This document shows positions 7,765 through 17,403 of a stretch of DNA of 64,000 nt, in pieces. Source of the stretch: Pseudomonas chlororaphis (lineage in GTDB: Bacteria > Pseudomonadota > Gammaproteobacteria > Pseudomonadales > Pseudomonadaceae); the NCBI GenBank assembly GCA_001023535.1, contig CP011020.1, positions 770,596-834,595 of the forward strand. Reading direction: 5' to 3'. Numbering within the stretch: the stretch's first letter is position 1; each line of letters begins with the position of its first letter. Made by a program: the position numbers and the translations under genes. The notes under the pieces were generated by a model. It saw only the letters and a list, made by a program, of their open reading frames with translations, was not told where the DNA came from and searched no databases.

Positions 7765-9819
7765 ATGATCAAAGCAAAAGCAGGCAAGCCACTGGAAGCG
7801 TCGCGCAGTCGTTCGCAGATCATCGTGCTGTTCGTCGCGCTGATTGTCTTCATCATGTTGCTGTTCGCCAACTTCGCCTACCTCAACACCCAGTCCACCT
7901 ACGACAAGCAGTACATCGGTCACGCCGGTGAGTTGCGGGTGCTGTCCCAGCGCATTGCCAAGAACGCCACCGAGGCCGCTGCCGGCAAGCCGGCCGCGTT
8001 CAAGTTGCTGAGCGATGCGCGCAATGACTTTGCCCAGCGCTGGGGCTACCTGAAACAGGGGGACCCGGTGACCGGGCTGCCGCCCGCGCCCGCCGCCCTG
8101 CGCCCGCAGATGCGCGCCGTGCAGCTGGACTGGGAACGCCTGCTGAAAAACGCCGACGCCATTCTGTCCAGCGAGCAGACGGTCCTGTCGTTGCATCAAG
8201 TGGCGGCGACGTTGGCCGAGACCGTGCCGCAACTGCAGGTCGAGTACGAAAAAGTCGTCGAGATCCTGCTGCAACGCGGTGCGCCCGCGGCCCAGGTGGC
8301 CATGGCCCAGCGCCAGTCGCTGCTGGCCGAGCGGATTCTCGGCGCGGTCAACACCGTGCTGGCGGGGGATGAAAACGCCAGCCAGGCCGCCGACACCTTC
8401 GGCCGCGACGCCGCGCGTTTCGGTCAGGTACTCAACGGCATGTTGCAGGGTGACCCGGCCTTGAAGATTTCCCAGGTCCAGGACCGCGATGCCCGGGCCC
8501 GTTTGAGCGAAATCAGCGAACTGTTCGAGTTCGTCTCGGGCTCGGTGGATGAAATCCTCGAAACGTCGCCGGAGCTGTTCAAGGTCCGTGAGTCGGCCGG
8601 CAATATCTTCAGCCTGTCGCAAACCCTGCTCGACGAAGCGTCGCACCTGGCCACGGCGTTCGAGAACCTGGCCGGCGGGCGCGCGGCCAACGCCATCGGC
8701 GGGTATGTGCTGGGCCTGCTGGCGCTGACGTCGATCATCCTGATCGGCCTGGTAATGGTTCGGGAAACCAACCGCCAATTGCGCGAGACCGCGGAAAAGA
8801 ACGAGCGCAACCAGAACGCGATCATGCGTCTGCTGGACGAGATCGAAGACCTGGCCGACGGCGACCTGACGGTGACCGCCTCGGTGACCGAGGACTTCAC
8901 CGGCACCATCGCCGACTCCATCAACTATTCGGTGGATCAACTGCGCGACCTGGTGGCGACCATCAACCTCACCGCCGGCCAGGTTGCCGCCGCCGTGCAG
9001 GAAACCCAGGCCACGGCGATGCACCTGGCCCAGGCGTCCGAGCACCAGGCCCAGCAGATCTCCGAGGCGTCGACTTCCATCAATGAGATGGCCCAGTCCA
9101 TCGACCAGGTTTCGGCCAACGCCGCCGAGTCGTCGGCGGTGGCCGAGCGCTCGGTGGAAATCGCCAACAAGGGCAACGAGGTGGTGCACAACACCATCCA
9201 CGGCATGGACAACATTCGCGAACAGATTCAGGACACCGCCAAGCGCATCAAGCGCCTGGGCGAATCGTCCCAGGAGATTGGCGACATTGTCAGCCTGATC
9301 GACGACATCGCCGACCAGACCAACATCCTGGCCCTCAACGCCGCCATCCAGGCCTCCATGGCCGGCGACGCCGGGCGCGGCTTCGCGGTGGTGGCCGATG
9401 AAGTGCAGCGCCTGGCGGAGCGTTCGTCGGCGGCGACCCGGCAGATCGAGACACTGGTGCGAGCGATCCAGGCCGACACCAATGAAGCGGTGATCTCCAT
9501 GGAGCAGACCACCACCGAAGTGGTGCGCGGGGCCCGGTTGGCCCAGGATGCCGGCGTCGCGCTGGAGGAGATCGAAGGCGTGTCCAAGACCCTGGCGGCG
9601 CTGATCCAGAGCATTTCCAACGCGGCGCAGCAACAGACCACGTCGGCGGGGCAGATTTCCCTGACCATGAACGTGATCCAGCAGATCACCACGCAAACCT
9701 CGTCGGGCTCCACCGCCACCGCCGAGAGCATCGGCAACCTGGCGAAAATGGCCAGCCAACTGCGGCGGTCGGTGTCCGGGTTCACCTTGCCGGCGGCTGC
9801 GGGTGAGGACAAGGGGTGA
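7765..9819 (+). CDS. pilJ: Methyl-accepting chemotaxis-like receptor PilJ
   Basis: 684 residues. Membrane helix 1 ([19 protein letters not shown], about 20-38) is followed by a periplasmic sensing region containing [18 protein letters not shown], then helix 2 ([20 protein letters not shown], about 324-343), a HAMP segment and a cytoplasmic signalling hairpin with tip [20 protein letters not shown]. It is the receptor of the Chp type IV pilus system. ATG 7765 (MIKAKAGK) has a GCGAGA site upstream; the frame is open to an earlier ATG at 7732. The receptor methylase gene pilK, which follows pilJ in P. aeruginosa, is absent. Confidence 0.95.
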   Translation: MIKAKAGKPLEASRSRSQIIVLFVALIVFIMLLFANFAYLNTQSTYDKQYIGHAGELRVLSQRIAKNATEAAAGKPAAFKLLSDARNDFAQRWGYLKQGDPVTGLPPAPAALRPQMRAVQLDWERLLKNADAILSSEQTVLSLHQVAATLAETVPQLQVEYEKVVEILLQRGAPAAQVAMAQRQSLLAERILGAVNTVLAGDENASQAADTFGRDAARFGQVLNGMLQGDPALKISQVQDRDARARLSEISELFEFVSGSVDEILETSPELFKVRESAGNIFSLSQTLLDEASHLATAFENLAGGRAANAIGGYVLGLLALTSIILIGLVMVRETNRQLRETAEKNERNQNAIMRLLDEIEDLADGDLTVTASVTEDFTGTIADSINYSVDQLRDLVATINLTAGQVAAAVQETQATAMHLAQASEHQAQQISEASTSINEMAQSIDQVSANAAESSAVAERSVEIANKGNEVVHNTIHGMDNIREQIQDTAKRIKRLGESSQEIGDIVSLIDDIADQTNILALNAAIQASMAGDAGRGFAVVADEVQRLAERSSAATRQIETLVRAIQADTNEAVISMEQTTTEVVRGARLAQDAGVALEEIEGVSKTLAALIQSISNAAQQQTTSAGQISLTMNVIQQITTQTSSGSTATAESIGNLAKMASQLRRSVSGFTLPAAAGEDKG

Positions 9820-9851
9820 CCAGCGGGATTCGTCTGATGATGAGGCGCTTT

Positions 9852-9981
9852 TGTGGCGAGGGGATTTATCCCCGCTGGGGCGCGAAGCGGCCCCATTCAA
9901 ACTGTCTGACGAGCTGACATCTTGCTGCCGGGTTTTTGGGGGCTGCTGCGCAGCCCAGCGGGGATAAATCCCCTCGCCACA
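9852..9981. repeat. Long nested inverted repeat, family B
   Basis: Outer arms TGTGGCGAGGGGATTTATCC and its complement flank inner GC-rich palindromes (GGGCTGCTGCGCAGCCC on the right side, CGGGGCGCGAAGCGGCCCC-like on the left). It fills most of the 208-bp gap between pilJ and chpA, where pilK would be expected. Confidence 0.8.
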
Positions 9982-10027
9982 GGGTTGATTCGTACCCTTG
10001 GCATGTCACTGTTGATTTGGAGTGGTT

Positions 10028-13000
10028 ATGGCTGATCGGCGCGACTATGTGGCCCTGGAGTGGGTCAAGGGCGAGATTGCCGAAACGCTGAAGCAGGCCC
10101 ACCAGGCCCTCAATCGCCTGGTGGACGACCCGCAGGCGTTGGATGCCCTCGCGCAGTGCCTGGCCGGTATCCATCAGGTGCACGGTGGCTTGCAGATGGT
10201 CGAATTCTACGGCGCCGCGCTGCTGGCCGAAGAGATGGAACAGTTGTGCCTGGCCCTGAAGGACAACCGCATCAGCCATCGCGAAGAGGCCATCAGCCTG
10301 TTGAGCCAGGCCCTGGGCCAGTTGCCGATCTACCTGGACCGTGTCCAGGGCGCCCGCCGCGATTTACCGCTGGTGGTGCTGCCGTTGATCAACGACTTGC
10401 GCAGCGCCCGGGGCGAAAGTCTGTTGTCGGAGACCAGCCTGTTCAGCCCCGAGCTGCCGCAACTGCCGCCGCTGAGCGACGAAGCGTTGCGGCGACTCGA
10501 ACCGCCGGACCTACCGAACACCCTGCGCAAGCTGCGCCAGACCCTGCAAATGGCTCTCGTCGGGCTGTTGCGCGAACAAGACGATGCCACCCACCTCGGC
10601 TACCTGGCCAAGGTCTTCCATCGCCTGGAAGGGCTGTGCGCCGGGGCGCCGCTCAATGCCTTGTGGCAGGTGGCCTCGGCGCTGGTCGAAGGCATGCGCG
10701 AGGGGCGCATCGCCAACAGCCCGGCGTTGCGCAGCCTGTTCAAGGAAGCCGACAAGGAACTCAGGCGCCTGCTCGAACACGGCATGGGTGGCATCAATCA
10801 ACCGGCACCGGCCCACCTGCTCAAGAGCTTGTTGTTCTATATTGCCAAGGCCGAACACCCCAGCGGGCAGATGCTGATCATGAAAGAACGCTACTCACTG
10901 GACGACGCGCTGCCCGACAGCGCCATGGTCGACGAAGAACGCGCGCGCCTCGCCGGGCCCGACCGCGATGCCTTGCGCTCGGTGCTTGCCGCGCTCTGTG
11001 AAGAACTGGTGCGGGTCAAGGAGCGCCTCGACCTGTTCGTGCGCAGCGATCGCCAGCACGCCTCGGAACTGGACAGCCTGCTGGCGCCGCTGCGACAGAT
11101 CGCCGATACCCTGGCGGTGCTGGGCTTCGGCCAGCCGCGCAAGGTCATCATCGATCAACTGGCAGTGGTGCTGAGCCTCGCCCAGGGCCAGCGCGAGCCA
11201 GATGACGCGACCCTGATGGACGTCGCCGGTGCCTTGCTCTACGTCGAAGCCACCCTGGCCGGCATGGTCGGCACCGTCGAACCGCAGAGCCGCGAAGACA
11301 CGCACCTGCCCACCACCGATCTGACTCAGATCCACCAGATTGTCATCAAGGAAGCGCACACCTGCCTGCAACAGGCCAAGGACATGATCGTCGACTACAT
11401 CGACGCCGACTGGAACCGCGAGCAGTTGCAGCCCTTGCCGGCCCTGCTGACCCAGGTGCGCGGTGCGCTGGCGATGATCCCCCTGAGCCGCGCGGCCGGC
11501 CTGGTGGAGGCGTGCAACGGGTTCATCCGCGAACACCTGTTGTTCGACCAGGCCCAGCCGGGCTGGGAAGCCCTCGACCATCTGGCCGATGTGATCAGCG
11601 GCCTCGAATACTACCTGGAGCGCTTGAGCGAAGACCCACAGACCCCTGGCGAGTCTTTGCTCGACGGGGTCGAGCGGAGCCTGGCCGCGCTCGGCTATTT
11701 CCCGGACGAAGCGCGGGTGCCGTTGCTGGAGGATGTGCTGGGGCCCAACGAAGCCCAGCTGATGCAGGACTTGCAAGAACTGGACGACCCGCTGACGGTG
11801 CAATCGCTGGCGCAAGTGCTGGCCAGCCCGGTCTCGACGGTCAACCCGCCGGCCCGCAGCACACCGGGCAGCCTGCTGCCGCCGCCGCGGGACGAACATC
11901 CGGTGGACGATGAATTGCGCGAGGTCTTTCTCGAGGAGACCGATGAGGTGCTGGACGTCCTGCGCGAATACCTGCCGCGCTGGAACGTCCACCCCGATGA
12001 CCAGGGTGCCCTGAGTGAATTGCGCCGGGCCTTCCACACCCTCAAGGGCAGCGGCCGGATGGTGCGGGCGCTGGTGCTGGGGGAACTGGCCTGGGCGGTG
12101 GAAAACCTGCTCAACCGGGTGCTGGAGCGCAGTGTCGAGCCGACGGCTTCGGTGCGCCAACTGATCGAGGACACCGTGCAGTTGCTGCCGGCCCTGGTGA
12201 CCGAGTTCGCCGCCCACCAGCAACGGCAGCGCGATGACGTCGATCGCCTGGCCGCCCGCGCCCATGCCCTCGCCAAGGGCGATGACGAGGCCGATGAAGA
12301 TGTGCAGGACGTGGCCGCCCTCGACCCGTTGCTGCTGAAGATCTTCGACAATGAAGCCCAGGGCCACCTCGCCAGCCTCAATCGGTTTCTCGACCAGGCC
12401 ACCGACCACTTGCCGTTGCAGGCCAGCGATGAACTGCAACGGGCCTTGCACACCCTCAAGGGCAGTGCCTCCATGGCCGGCGTGCTGCCGATTGCCGAGC
12501 TGACTGGCGCACTGGATGAACTGGCCCGGGAATACAAGGCCCACCTGATTGCCCTCGACCTGGATGAGGTCGAACTGTTGCTGGAGGCCGAAGGGTTGCT
12601 GCGCCGCAGCCTGCGCCAGTTGCACAGCGAGCCGCTGGCACCGATTCCCGGTGCCGAGGACCTGATCCAGCGAGCCCAATCGTTGTTGGCCGAACGCCTG
12701 CAAACAGCCCTCGACGCCCCGGACAAGGGACTGCGTGCCAAGCGCGATCCCCAACTGATCAACAACTTCCTCGCCCAGGGCATGGACATCCTGCTCGACG
12801 CCGAAAGCCTGCTGCAGCGCTGGCAGCAGCATCCGGGCGAAGGCCAGGAACTGAGTGCGTTGCTGGATGAGCTGACCACCCTCGGCGAAGGCGCACACCT
12901 GGCCGACCTGCACCCGGTCGATGAGCTTTGCGAAGCGTTGCTCGACCTCTACGGCGCGGTGGAAGAGAGCAGCCTGGTGGTCAGCGACATGTTTTTCCAG

Positions 13001-15973
13001 GAAGCCCAGCGCGCCCATGAGGCACTGATCGACATGCTCGATGAACTGGCGGCCGGGCAGTCGGTGCATCCACAACCCGAACGGGTCCAGGCCTTGCGCA
13101 GGTTGCTGGAAGACGGCCTCGACCCGGCGGCCACCGGCCTGATCCGCAGCGACGGCAGTCGGACCCTGAGCATCCACGAACTGGGTCAGGCCACCGCCGA
13201 GCTGGAACGCGACGCCCCCACCGACGCGGCGGTGGACGACGACATCGCGGCGATCTTCCTCGAGGAAGCCCAGGACATTCTCGAGAGCGCCGCCCAGGCC
13301 TTGCAGCGCTGGTTGGCCGACCCGGACAACGGTGCGCCGCTGTCTTCGTTGCAACGGGACCTGCACACGCTCAAGGGCGGGGCACGGATGGCCGATATCC
13401 GGCCGGTAAGCGACCTGGCCCAGGAACTGGAAAACCTCTACGAAGGCCTGGTGGACCGTCGCTACAGCCACAGCGAGGCACTGGAGCAACTGCTCGAACG
13501 CAGCCACGAACGCCTCGACCTGCTGCTTGGGCAATTGCAACAGGGCCAGCCGCTGGGCGATCCCGTTGCGCTGATCGATGCCATCCGCCGCTTCCGCCAG
13601 GACAAGCCGAACGCCATCGACACCGCCGGGGCAGGCCAGGGTGATGCAGCCGGCCAGGACCCTGAGTTGCTGGAGATCTTCCTCGAAGAAGGCTTCGACA
13701 TTCTCGACAGCTCCGGCGCGGCGTTGCTGCGCTGGCAGGCCGAGCCGTCGAATCGCCAGGCCGTGGAAACCCTGTTGCGGGACCTGCACACCCTCAAGGG
13801 CGGCGCGCGGATGGTGGAGATCGTGCCCATCGGCGACCTGGCCCATGAGTTGGAGAACCTTTACGAAGGCTTGTCGGCCGGTCTGCTCCAGCCCAGTCCG
13901 AGCCTGTTCACCCTGCTGCAAAGCAGTCACGACCGACTGGCGCAGATGCTCGATGCCGTACGCGCCGGGCACCCGTGCCCGCCGGGCGACCGGCTGATCG
14001 CACAGATCCAGGCGGTGAGTCACGCGCAGGACGCTCCGGCAAGTCAGGCGACGCCCGTGGCACAGCCGCTTCCGGCGCCGGTCGCGGCCCCGGTCACTGC
14101 CGCCACGCCGGCACCCGCCAGGCCCGAGCCGAGCGCACCCAGCGACGGCGCGGACATGGTCAAGGTCTCCGCCGAACTGCTCGACGACCTGGTCAACCTG
14201 GCCGGTGAAGCGTCGATCTTCCGAGGCCGCATCGAACAGCAAGTCAACGACGCCCGGGTGGCGTTGAGCGAAATGGAAACCACCATCGAGCGCATGCGTG
14301 ATCAGTTGCGCCGACTGGACACCGAGACCCAGGGGAGGATTCTCAGTCGCCAGCAGGTCGAGGCCGAGCGCCTGGGCTACGAGGAGTTCGACCCGCTGGA
14401 AATGGATCGGCATTCCCAATTGCAGCAATTGTCCCGGGCGTTGTTCGAATCCGCCTCGGATCTGCTCGACCTCAAGGAAACCCTCGACCGCGGCAATCAC
14501 GACGCCGAAAGCCTGTTGCAACAGCAAGGACGGATCAGCACCGAGCTCCAGGAAAGCCTGATGCGCACGCGCATGGTGCCCTTCGAGCGCATGTTGCCGC
14601 GCCTCAAGCGCATCGTCCGGCAAGTGGCTCAGGAACTGGGCAAGGAGGTCGAGTTCGTGGTCGACAATGCCGAGGGCGAAATGGACCGCAACGTGCTGGA
14701 GCGCATGGCCGCGCCCCTGGAGCACATGCTGCGCAACGCCGTCGACCACGGCCTGGAACCGGCCGACGTGCGTCTCGCCGCCGGCAAGCCGACCCGCGGA
14801 CGCATCAGCCTCGACTTGTCGCGGGAGGGCGGCGACATCATTTTCGACATCCGCGACGACGGTGCCGGCGTGCCGTTGGAGGCGGTGCGGCGCAAGGCGA
14901 TCAAGCGCGGCCTGCTGGCTCCCGACAGCGACATCAGTGACCGCGACGTGTTGCAGTTCATCCTGCAGCCGGGGTTTTCCACCGCCGAGAAGATCACCCA
15001 GATCTCCGGGCGCGGCGTCGGCATGGACGTGGTCCACGAAGAGGTGCGGCAACTGGGCGGTAGCATGATCATCGACTCGACGCCAGGGCAGGGGGTGCAT
15101 TTCCGCATCCGCCTGCCGTTCACTCTGGCGATCAACCGGGCGTTGATGGTGCAGTGTCACGAAGACCAGTACGCGATCCCGCTCAATACCATCGAAAGCA
15201 TCGTGCGGGTCTTGCCTGCCGAGCTGGATGGCTATTACCAGCTCGATCCGCCGACCTATACCTACGCCGGGCAGCGTTACGAACTGTGCTACCTGGGCGA
15301 GCTGCTCAAGACCACGGCGCGGCCGAAACTGCTGGGCCAGAGCCAACCGTTGCCGCTGCTGCTGATGCAGTGCAACGAGCGCCATATCGCGGTGCAGGTG
15401 GACACCACCGCCGGCACCCGCGAGATCGTGGTCAAGAGCCTTGGCGCGCAGTTCGCGGCGGTGCAGGGTGTGTCCGGGGCGACGATCCTGGGGGATGGCC
15501 GGGTGGTGTTGATCCTCGACCTGCTGGCGCCGATCCGCGCCTTGCCTCACCAGGTGCCACGCCGACCGCTGCCGGCCGAAAGCGAGGGCGAGCCGCAACG
15601 GCCGCTGCTGGTGCTGGTCGTGGACGACTCGGTGACGGTGCGTAAGGTCACCAGCCGCCTGCTGGAGCGCCATGGCATGCATGTCCTGACCGCCAAGGAC
15701 GGGGTGGACGCGATGGCGCTGCTGGCCGAGCATTCGCCGGACCTGATGCTGCTGGACATCGAGATGCCGCGCATGGATGGCTTCGAAGTGGCCACCCTGG
15801 TGCGCAACGACCCGCGCCTGGCACATTTGCCGATCATCATGATCACCTCGCGCACCGGCCAGAAACACCGCGACCGCGCCATGGCGATTGGCGTCAACGA
15901 CTACCTGGGCAAGCCGTACCAGGAATCGGTGCTGCTCGACAGCATCGCGCACTGGAGCAAGCCCCATGCATGA
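10028..15973 (+). CDS. chpA: Hybrid histidine kinase ChpA of the pilus chemosensory system
   Basis: 1981 residues. Four canonical Hpt sites HTLKG are at H670, H808, H1113 and H1254. An Hpt-like HQVHGG lies at H49, and degenerate Hpt-like segments lacking the histidine lie between. A proline/alanine linker (about 1340-1375) leads to the CheA-type core: dimerisation helices, N box MLRNAVDHGLE, DDGAGV and GRGVGMDVV, then a CheW domain and a C-terminal receiver with phospho-acceptor D1910 (LLDIEMPRMDG). The P. aeruginosa protein is about 2470 residues. ATG 10028 has a GGAG site; a GTG at 10022 is less likely. Overlaps chpC by 8 bp. Confidence 0.95.
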   Translation: MADRRDYVALEWVKGEIAETLKQAHQALNRLVDDPQALDALAQCLAGIHQVHGGLQMVEFYGAALLAEEMEQLCLALKDNRISHREEAISLLSQALGQLPIYLDRVQGARRDLPLVVLPLINDLRSARGESLLSETSLFSPELPQLPPLSDEALRRLEPPDLPNTLRKLRQTLQMALVGLLREQDDATHLGYLAKVFHRLEGLCAGAPLNALWQVASALVEGMREGRIANSPALRSLFKEADKELRRLLEHGMGGINQPAPAHLLKSLLFYIAKAEHPSGQMLIMKERYSLDDALPDSAMVDEERARLAGPDRDALRSVLAALCEELVRVKERLDLFVRSDRQHASELDSLLAPLRQIADTLAVLGFGQPRKVIIDQLAVVLSLAQGQREPDDATLMDVAGALLYVEATLAGMVGTVEPQSREDTHLPTTDLTQIHQIVIKEAHTCLQQAKDMIVDYIDADWNREQLQPLPALLTQVRGALAMIPLSRAAGLVEACNGFIREHLLFDQAQPGWEALDHLADVISGLEYYLERLSEDPQTPGESLLDGVERSLAALGYFPDEARVPLLEDVLGPNEAQLMQDLQELDDPLTVQSLAQVLASPVSTVNPPARSTPGSLLPPPRDEHPVDDELREVFLEETDEVLDVLREYLPRWNVHPDDQGALSELRRAFHTLKGSGRMVRALVLGELAWAVENLLNRVLERSVEPTASVRQLIEDTVQLLPALVTEFAAHQQRQRDDVDRLAARAHALAKGDDEADEDVQDVAALDPLLLKIFDNEAQGHLASLNRFLDQATDHLPLQASDELQRALHTLKGSASMAGVLPIAELTGALDELAREYKAHLIALDLDEVELLLEAEGLLRRSLRQLHSEPLAPIPGAEDLIQRAQSLLAERLQTALDAPDKGLRAKRDPQLINNFLAQGMDILLDAESLLQRWQQHPGEGQELSALLDELTTLGEGAHLADLHPVDELCEALLDLYGAVEESSLVVSDMFFQEAQRAHEALIDMLDELAAGQSVHPQPERVQALRRLLEDGLDPAATGLIRSDGSRTLSIHELGQATAELERDAPTDAAVDDDIAAIFLEEAQDILESAAQALQRWLADPDNGAPLSSLQRDLHTLKGGARMADIRPVSDLAQELENLYEGLVDRRYSHSEALEQLLERSHERLDLLLGQLQQGQPLGDPVALIDAIRRFRQDKPNAIDTAGAGQGDAAGQDPELLEIFLEEGFDILDSSGAALLRWQAEPSNRQAVETLLRDLHTLKGGARMVEIVPIGDLAHELENLYEGLSAGLLQPSPSLFTLLQSSHDRLAQMLDAVRAGHPCPPGDRLIAQIQAVSHAQDAPASQATPVAQPLPAPVAAPVTAATPAPARPEPSAPSDGADMVKVSAELLDDLVNLAGEASIFRGRIEQQVNDARVALSEMETTIERMRDQLRRLDTETQGRILSRQQVEAERLGYEEFDPLEMDRHSQLQQLSRALFESASDLLDLKETLDRGNHDAESLLQQQGRISTELQESLMRTRMVPFERMLPRLKRIVRQVAQELGKEVEFVVDNAEGEMDRNVLERMAAPLEHMLRNAVDHGLEPADVRLAAGKPTRGRISLDLSREGGDIIFDIRDDGAGVPLEAVRRKAIKRGLLAPDSDISDRDVLQFILQPGFSTAEKITQISGRGVGMDVVHEEVRQLGGSMIIDSTPGQGVHFRIRLPFTLAINRALMVQCHEDQYAIPLNTIESIVRVLPAELDGYYQLDPPTYTYAGQRYELCYLGELLKTTARPKLLGQSQPLPLLLMQCNERHIAVQVDTTAGTREIVVKSLGAQFAAVQGVSGATILGDGRVVLILDLLAPIRALPHQVPRRPLPAESEGEPQRPLLVLVVDDSVTVRKVTSRLLERHGMHVLTAKDGVDAMALLAEHSPDLMLLDIEMPRMDGFEVATLVRNDPRLAHLPIIMITSRTGQKHRDRAMAIGVNDYLGKPYQESVLLDSIAHWSKPHA

Positions 15974-16448
15974 CCTGCACCCCCACCAGCGCACCAGCCA
16001 CCTCACCGGGTTGCTGTTGCCTCTGGCGGACCGCCACCTGATCCTGCCCAACGTCGCGGTGGCCGAGTTGATCGACTACCAGGGCAGCACGTTCGATCTG
16101 GACACGCCGCCGTGGTTCCTGGGCTGGGCCAGCTGGCGCGAACGGCAGATCCCGCTGCTGAGCTTCGAATCGGCGTGCGGCCAGAAAACCGTGATCGGCG
16201 AGCGAGTGCGCATCGTCGTGCTCAACGCCCTGGGCGGCCGCCCGGAGCTGCGCTTCATGGCACTGTTGGTGCAAGGCATCCCCCGTTCCTGCAAGCTCGA
16301 CGCTCAACTGAGCTACGTCGATGTACCGCTGTGCGGGCTGGAACAGGCGGCGGTGCAAGTGGGCGAGCACGTGGCAAAAGTACCGGACCTGCTGGCATTG
16401 GAAGAACTGGTCATCGCCGCCGGCCTGGCTGAACGCCAGATACCTTGA
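15966..16448 (+). CDS. chpC: CheW-like protein ChpC
   Basis: 160 residues, CheW-like (LTGLLLPLADRHLILPNVAVAELIDYQ at the start). Known as an accessory coupling protein of the Chp pathway. The start overlaps the chpA 3' end by 8 bp, so the two are translationally coupled. The methylesterase chpB, which lies between them in P. aeruginosa, is absent, as are chpD and chpE downstream. Confidence 0.9.
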   Translation: MHDLHPHQRTSHLTGLLLPLADRHLILPNVAVAELIDYQGSTFDLDTPPWFLGWASWRERQIPLLSFESACGQKTVIGERVRIVVLNALGGRPELRFMALLVQGIPRSCKLDAQLSYVDVPLCGLEQAAVQVGEHVAKVPDLLALEELVIAAGLAERQIP

Positions 16449-16510
16449 TTCATACCCAGCGTCGCTGTGTACGAGTAGGCTCGCTCCCATAAAGGCCAGT
16501 GCCCGGCTCT

Positions 16511-16553
16511 TGTGGCGAGGGAGCTTGCTCCCGCTGGGCTGCAAAGCGGCCCC
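16511..16553. repeat. Solitary half of family B repeat
   Basis: TGTGGCGAGGGAGCTTGCTC followed by CCGCTGGGCTGCAAAGCGGCCCC; the matching inverted half is missing. Lies between chpC and the convergent orphan gene. Confidence 0.7.
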
Positions 16554-16561
16554 AAAAAGCG

Positions 16562-17044
16562 TCAAGGTCTTTCGGTTACCCTGATATTGTCAAACTCGAT
16601 CGCCCACTGCGGCGGGTTGATCGTGCCCCCTCCGCGCCACAAGCCGATCCAGATTTCCTTCGCTCCGCTGAAAAGAGGTGCACCCCCTACTGCTGAATCC
16701 AGCCAGCGGTTTAGAGGGGTATCGCTATCTACAGATGTGCTGAACCTGGAGGTTGGAAAACTGGGTGAGGTGACCCCAATCAAGAAATGTTGACCGGGTT
16801 CTGGTGCTTTTTTGATCCGGTACTGAAACCGTACCTGAATAATCTTTTGGCTAGGTACGGCCATGTAGGCTTTTCTGAGCGCGGGTTCGAAGCGTTCGAC
16901 GGATCCCATGTCTACCAGCCCAGCCCAGTAGATGTTTGAATCCTTGTCCTTTACCAGCATCCCATGTCCTGGCGTCGCTCCGGATCCCGTCTCCCATCCA
17001 TTCCAGTTTTTGTCATCGAACGATGTGTAATCTTCAAAAGCCAT
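16562..17044 (-). CDS. Orphan 160-residue protein, probable beta-sandwich
   Basis: I do not recognise a named family. It starts MAFEDYTSFDDKNWNGW from ATG 17044, with a strong GAGGAG site 8 nt upstream. There is no signal peptide or membrane segment. Alternating strands, many aromatic residues and the closing block WAIEFDNIRVTERP resemble carbohydrate-binding or lectin-like jelly rolls, but this is inference from texture only. Base composition looks less GC-rich than the neighbours. It is inserted between chpC and mdcA on the opposite strand, suggesting an accessory gene. Confidence 0.7.
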   Translation of the reverse strand: MAFEDYTSFDDKNWNGWETGSGATPGHGMLVKDKDSNIYWAGLVDMGSVERFEPALRKAYMAVPSQKIIQVRFQYRIKKAPEPGQHFLIGVTSPSFPTSRFSTSVDSDTPLNRWLDSAVGGAPLFSGAKEIWIGLWRGGGTINPPQWAIEFDNIRVTERP

Positions 17045-17168
17045 GTTGTTTCTCCTCATTAAAATGAGCAGGTCACTGCCAAGCTCATTCAGTACTGAGA
17101 AACAGCAGTTGGATACTGTCAGCATTGACAGGTCGAGACGCTTATTCGATAGACGGTCACCCGCTGTC

Positions 17169-17262
17169 TGTGGGAACTGGCCTGCTCCCACAGAGCCCGG
17201 CGCCGAGTCTCAATCCAAGCAGCCCGCCATCCCTCACTGTGGGAGCAGGCTTGCTCGCGAAA
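17169..17262. repeat. REP copies, family A
   Basis: A compact TGTGGGAACTGGCCTGCTCC copy at 17169-17192 and a second copy TGTGGGAGCAGGCTTGCTCG at 17239-17262, in the gap upstream of mdcA. Confidence 0.7.
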
Positions 17263-17301
17263 GCGGCGTGCCTGAAACAGCCTTCCACAAGGGGGGTGCT
17301 C

Positions 17302-17326
17302 GATCATTACGCCAAGCGTAACGATC
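17302..17326 (+). promoter_or_regulatory. Candidate MdcR operator upstream of mdcA
   Basis: A 25-bp interrupted palindrome: GATCATTACGC, then CAA, then GCGTAACGATC; arms match at 10 of 11 positions. The centre contains a T-N11-A LysR-type core (T17308 to A17320). It ends 77 bp before the mdcA start, a usual distance for LysR activation. The rest of the 17045-17403 gap holds only REP copies and mdcA's leader. Binding by MdcR is inferred. Confidence 0.55.
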
Positions 17327-17403
17327 CACCATCGAGCTTGATTGATGCCCTGACACCATCGCTCCTAAGGTAAGCCCCACGACAGCGAACCCGTGGAGTG
17401 GTC

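Noticed and set aside
7690..9900. Minus-strand open frame of 736 codons opposite pilJ
   Set aside because: Low-complexity Gly/His/Arg-rich translation with no start signal; shadow of pilJ.
10895..16051. Very long minus-strand open frame opposite chpA
   Set aside because: High-GC codon bias of chpA leaves the opposite strand open; the predicted protein has no family features, and chpA on the plus strand is certain.
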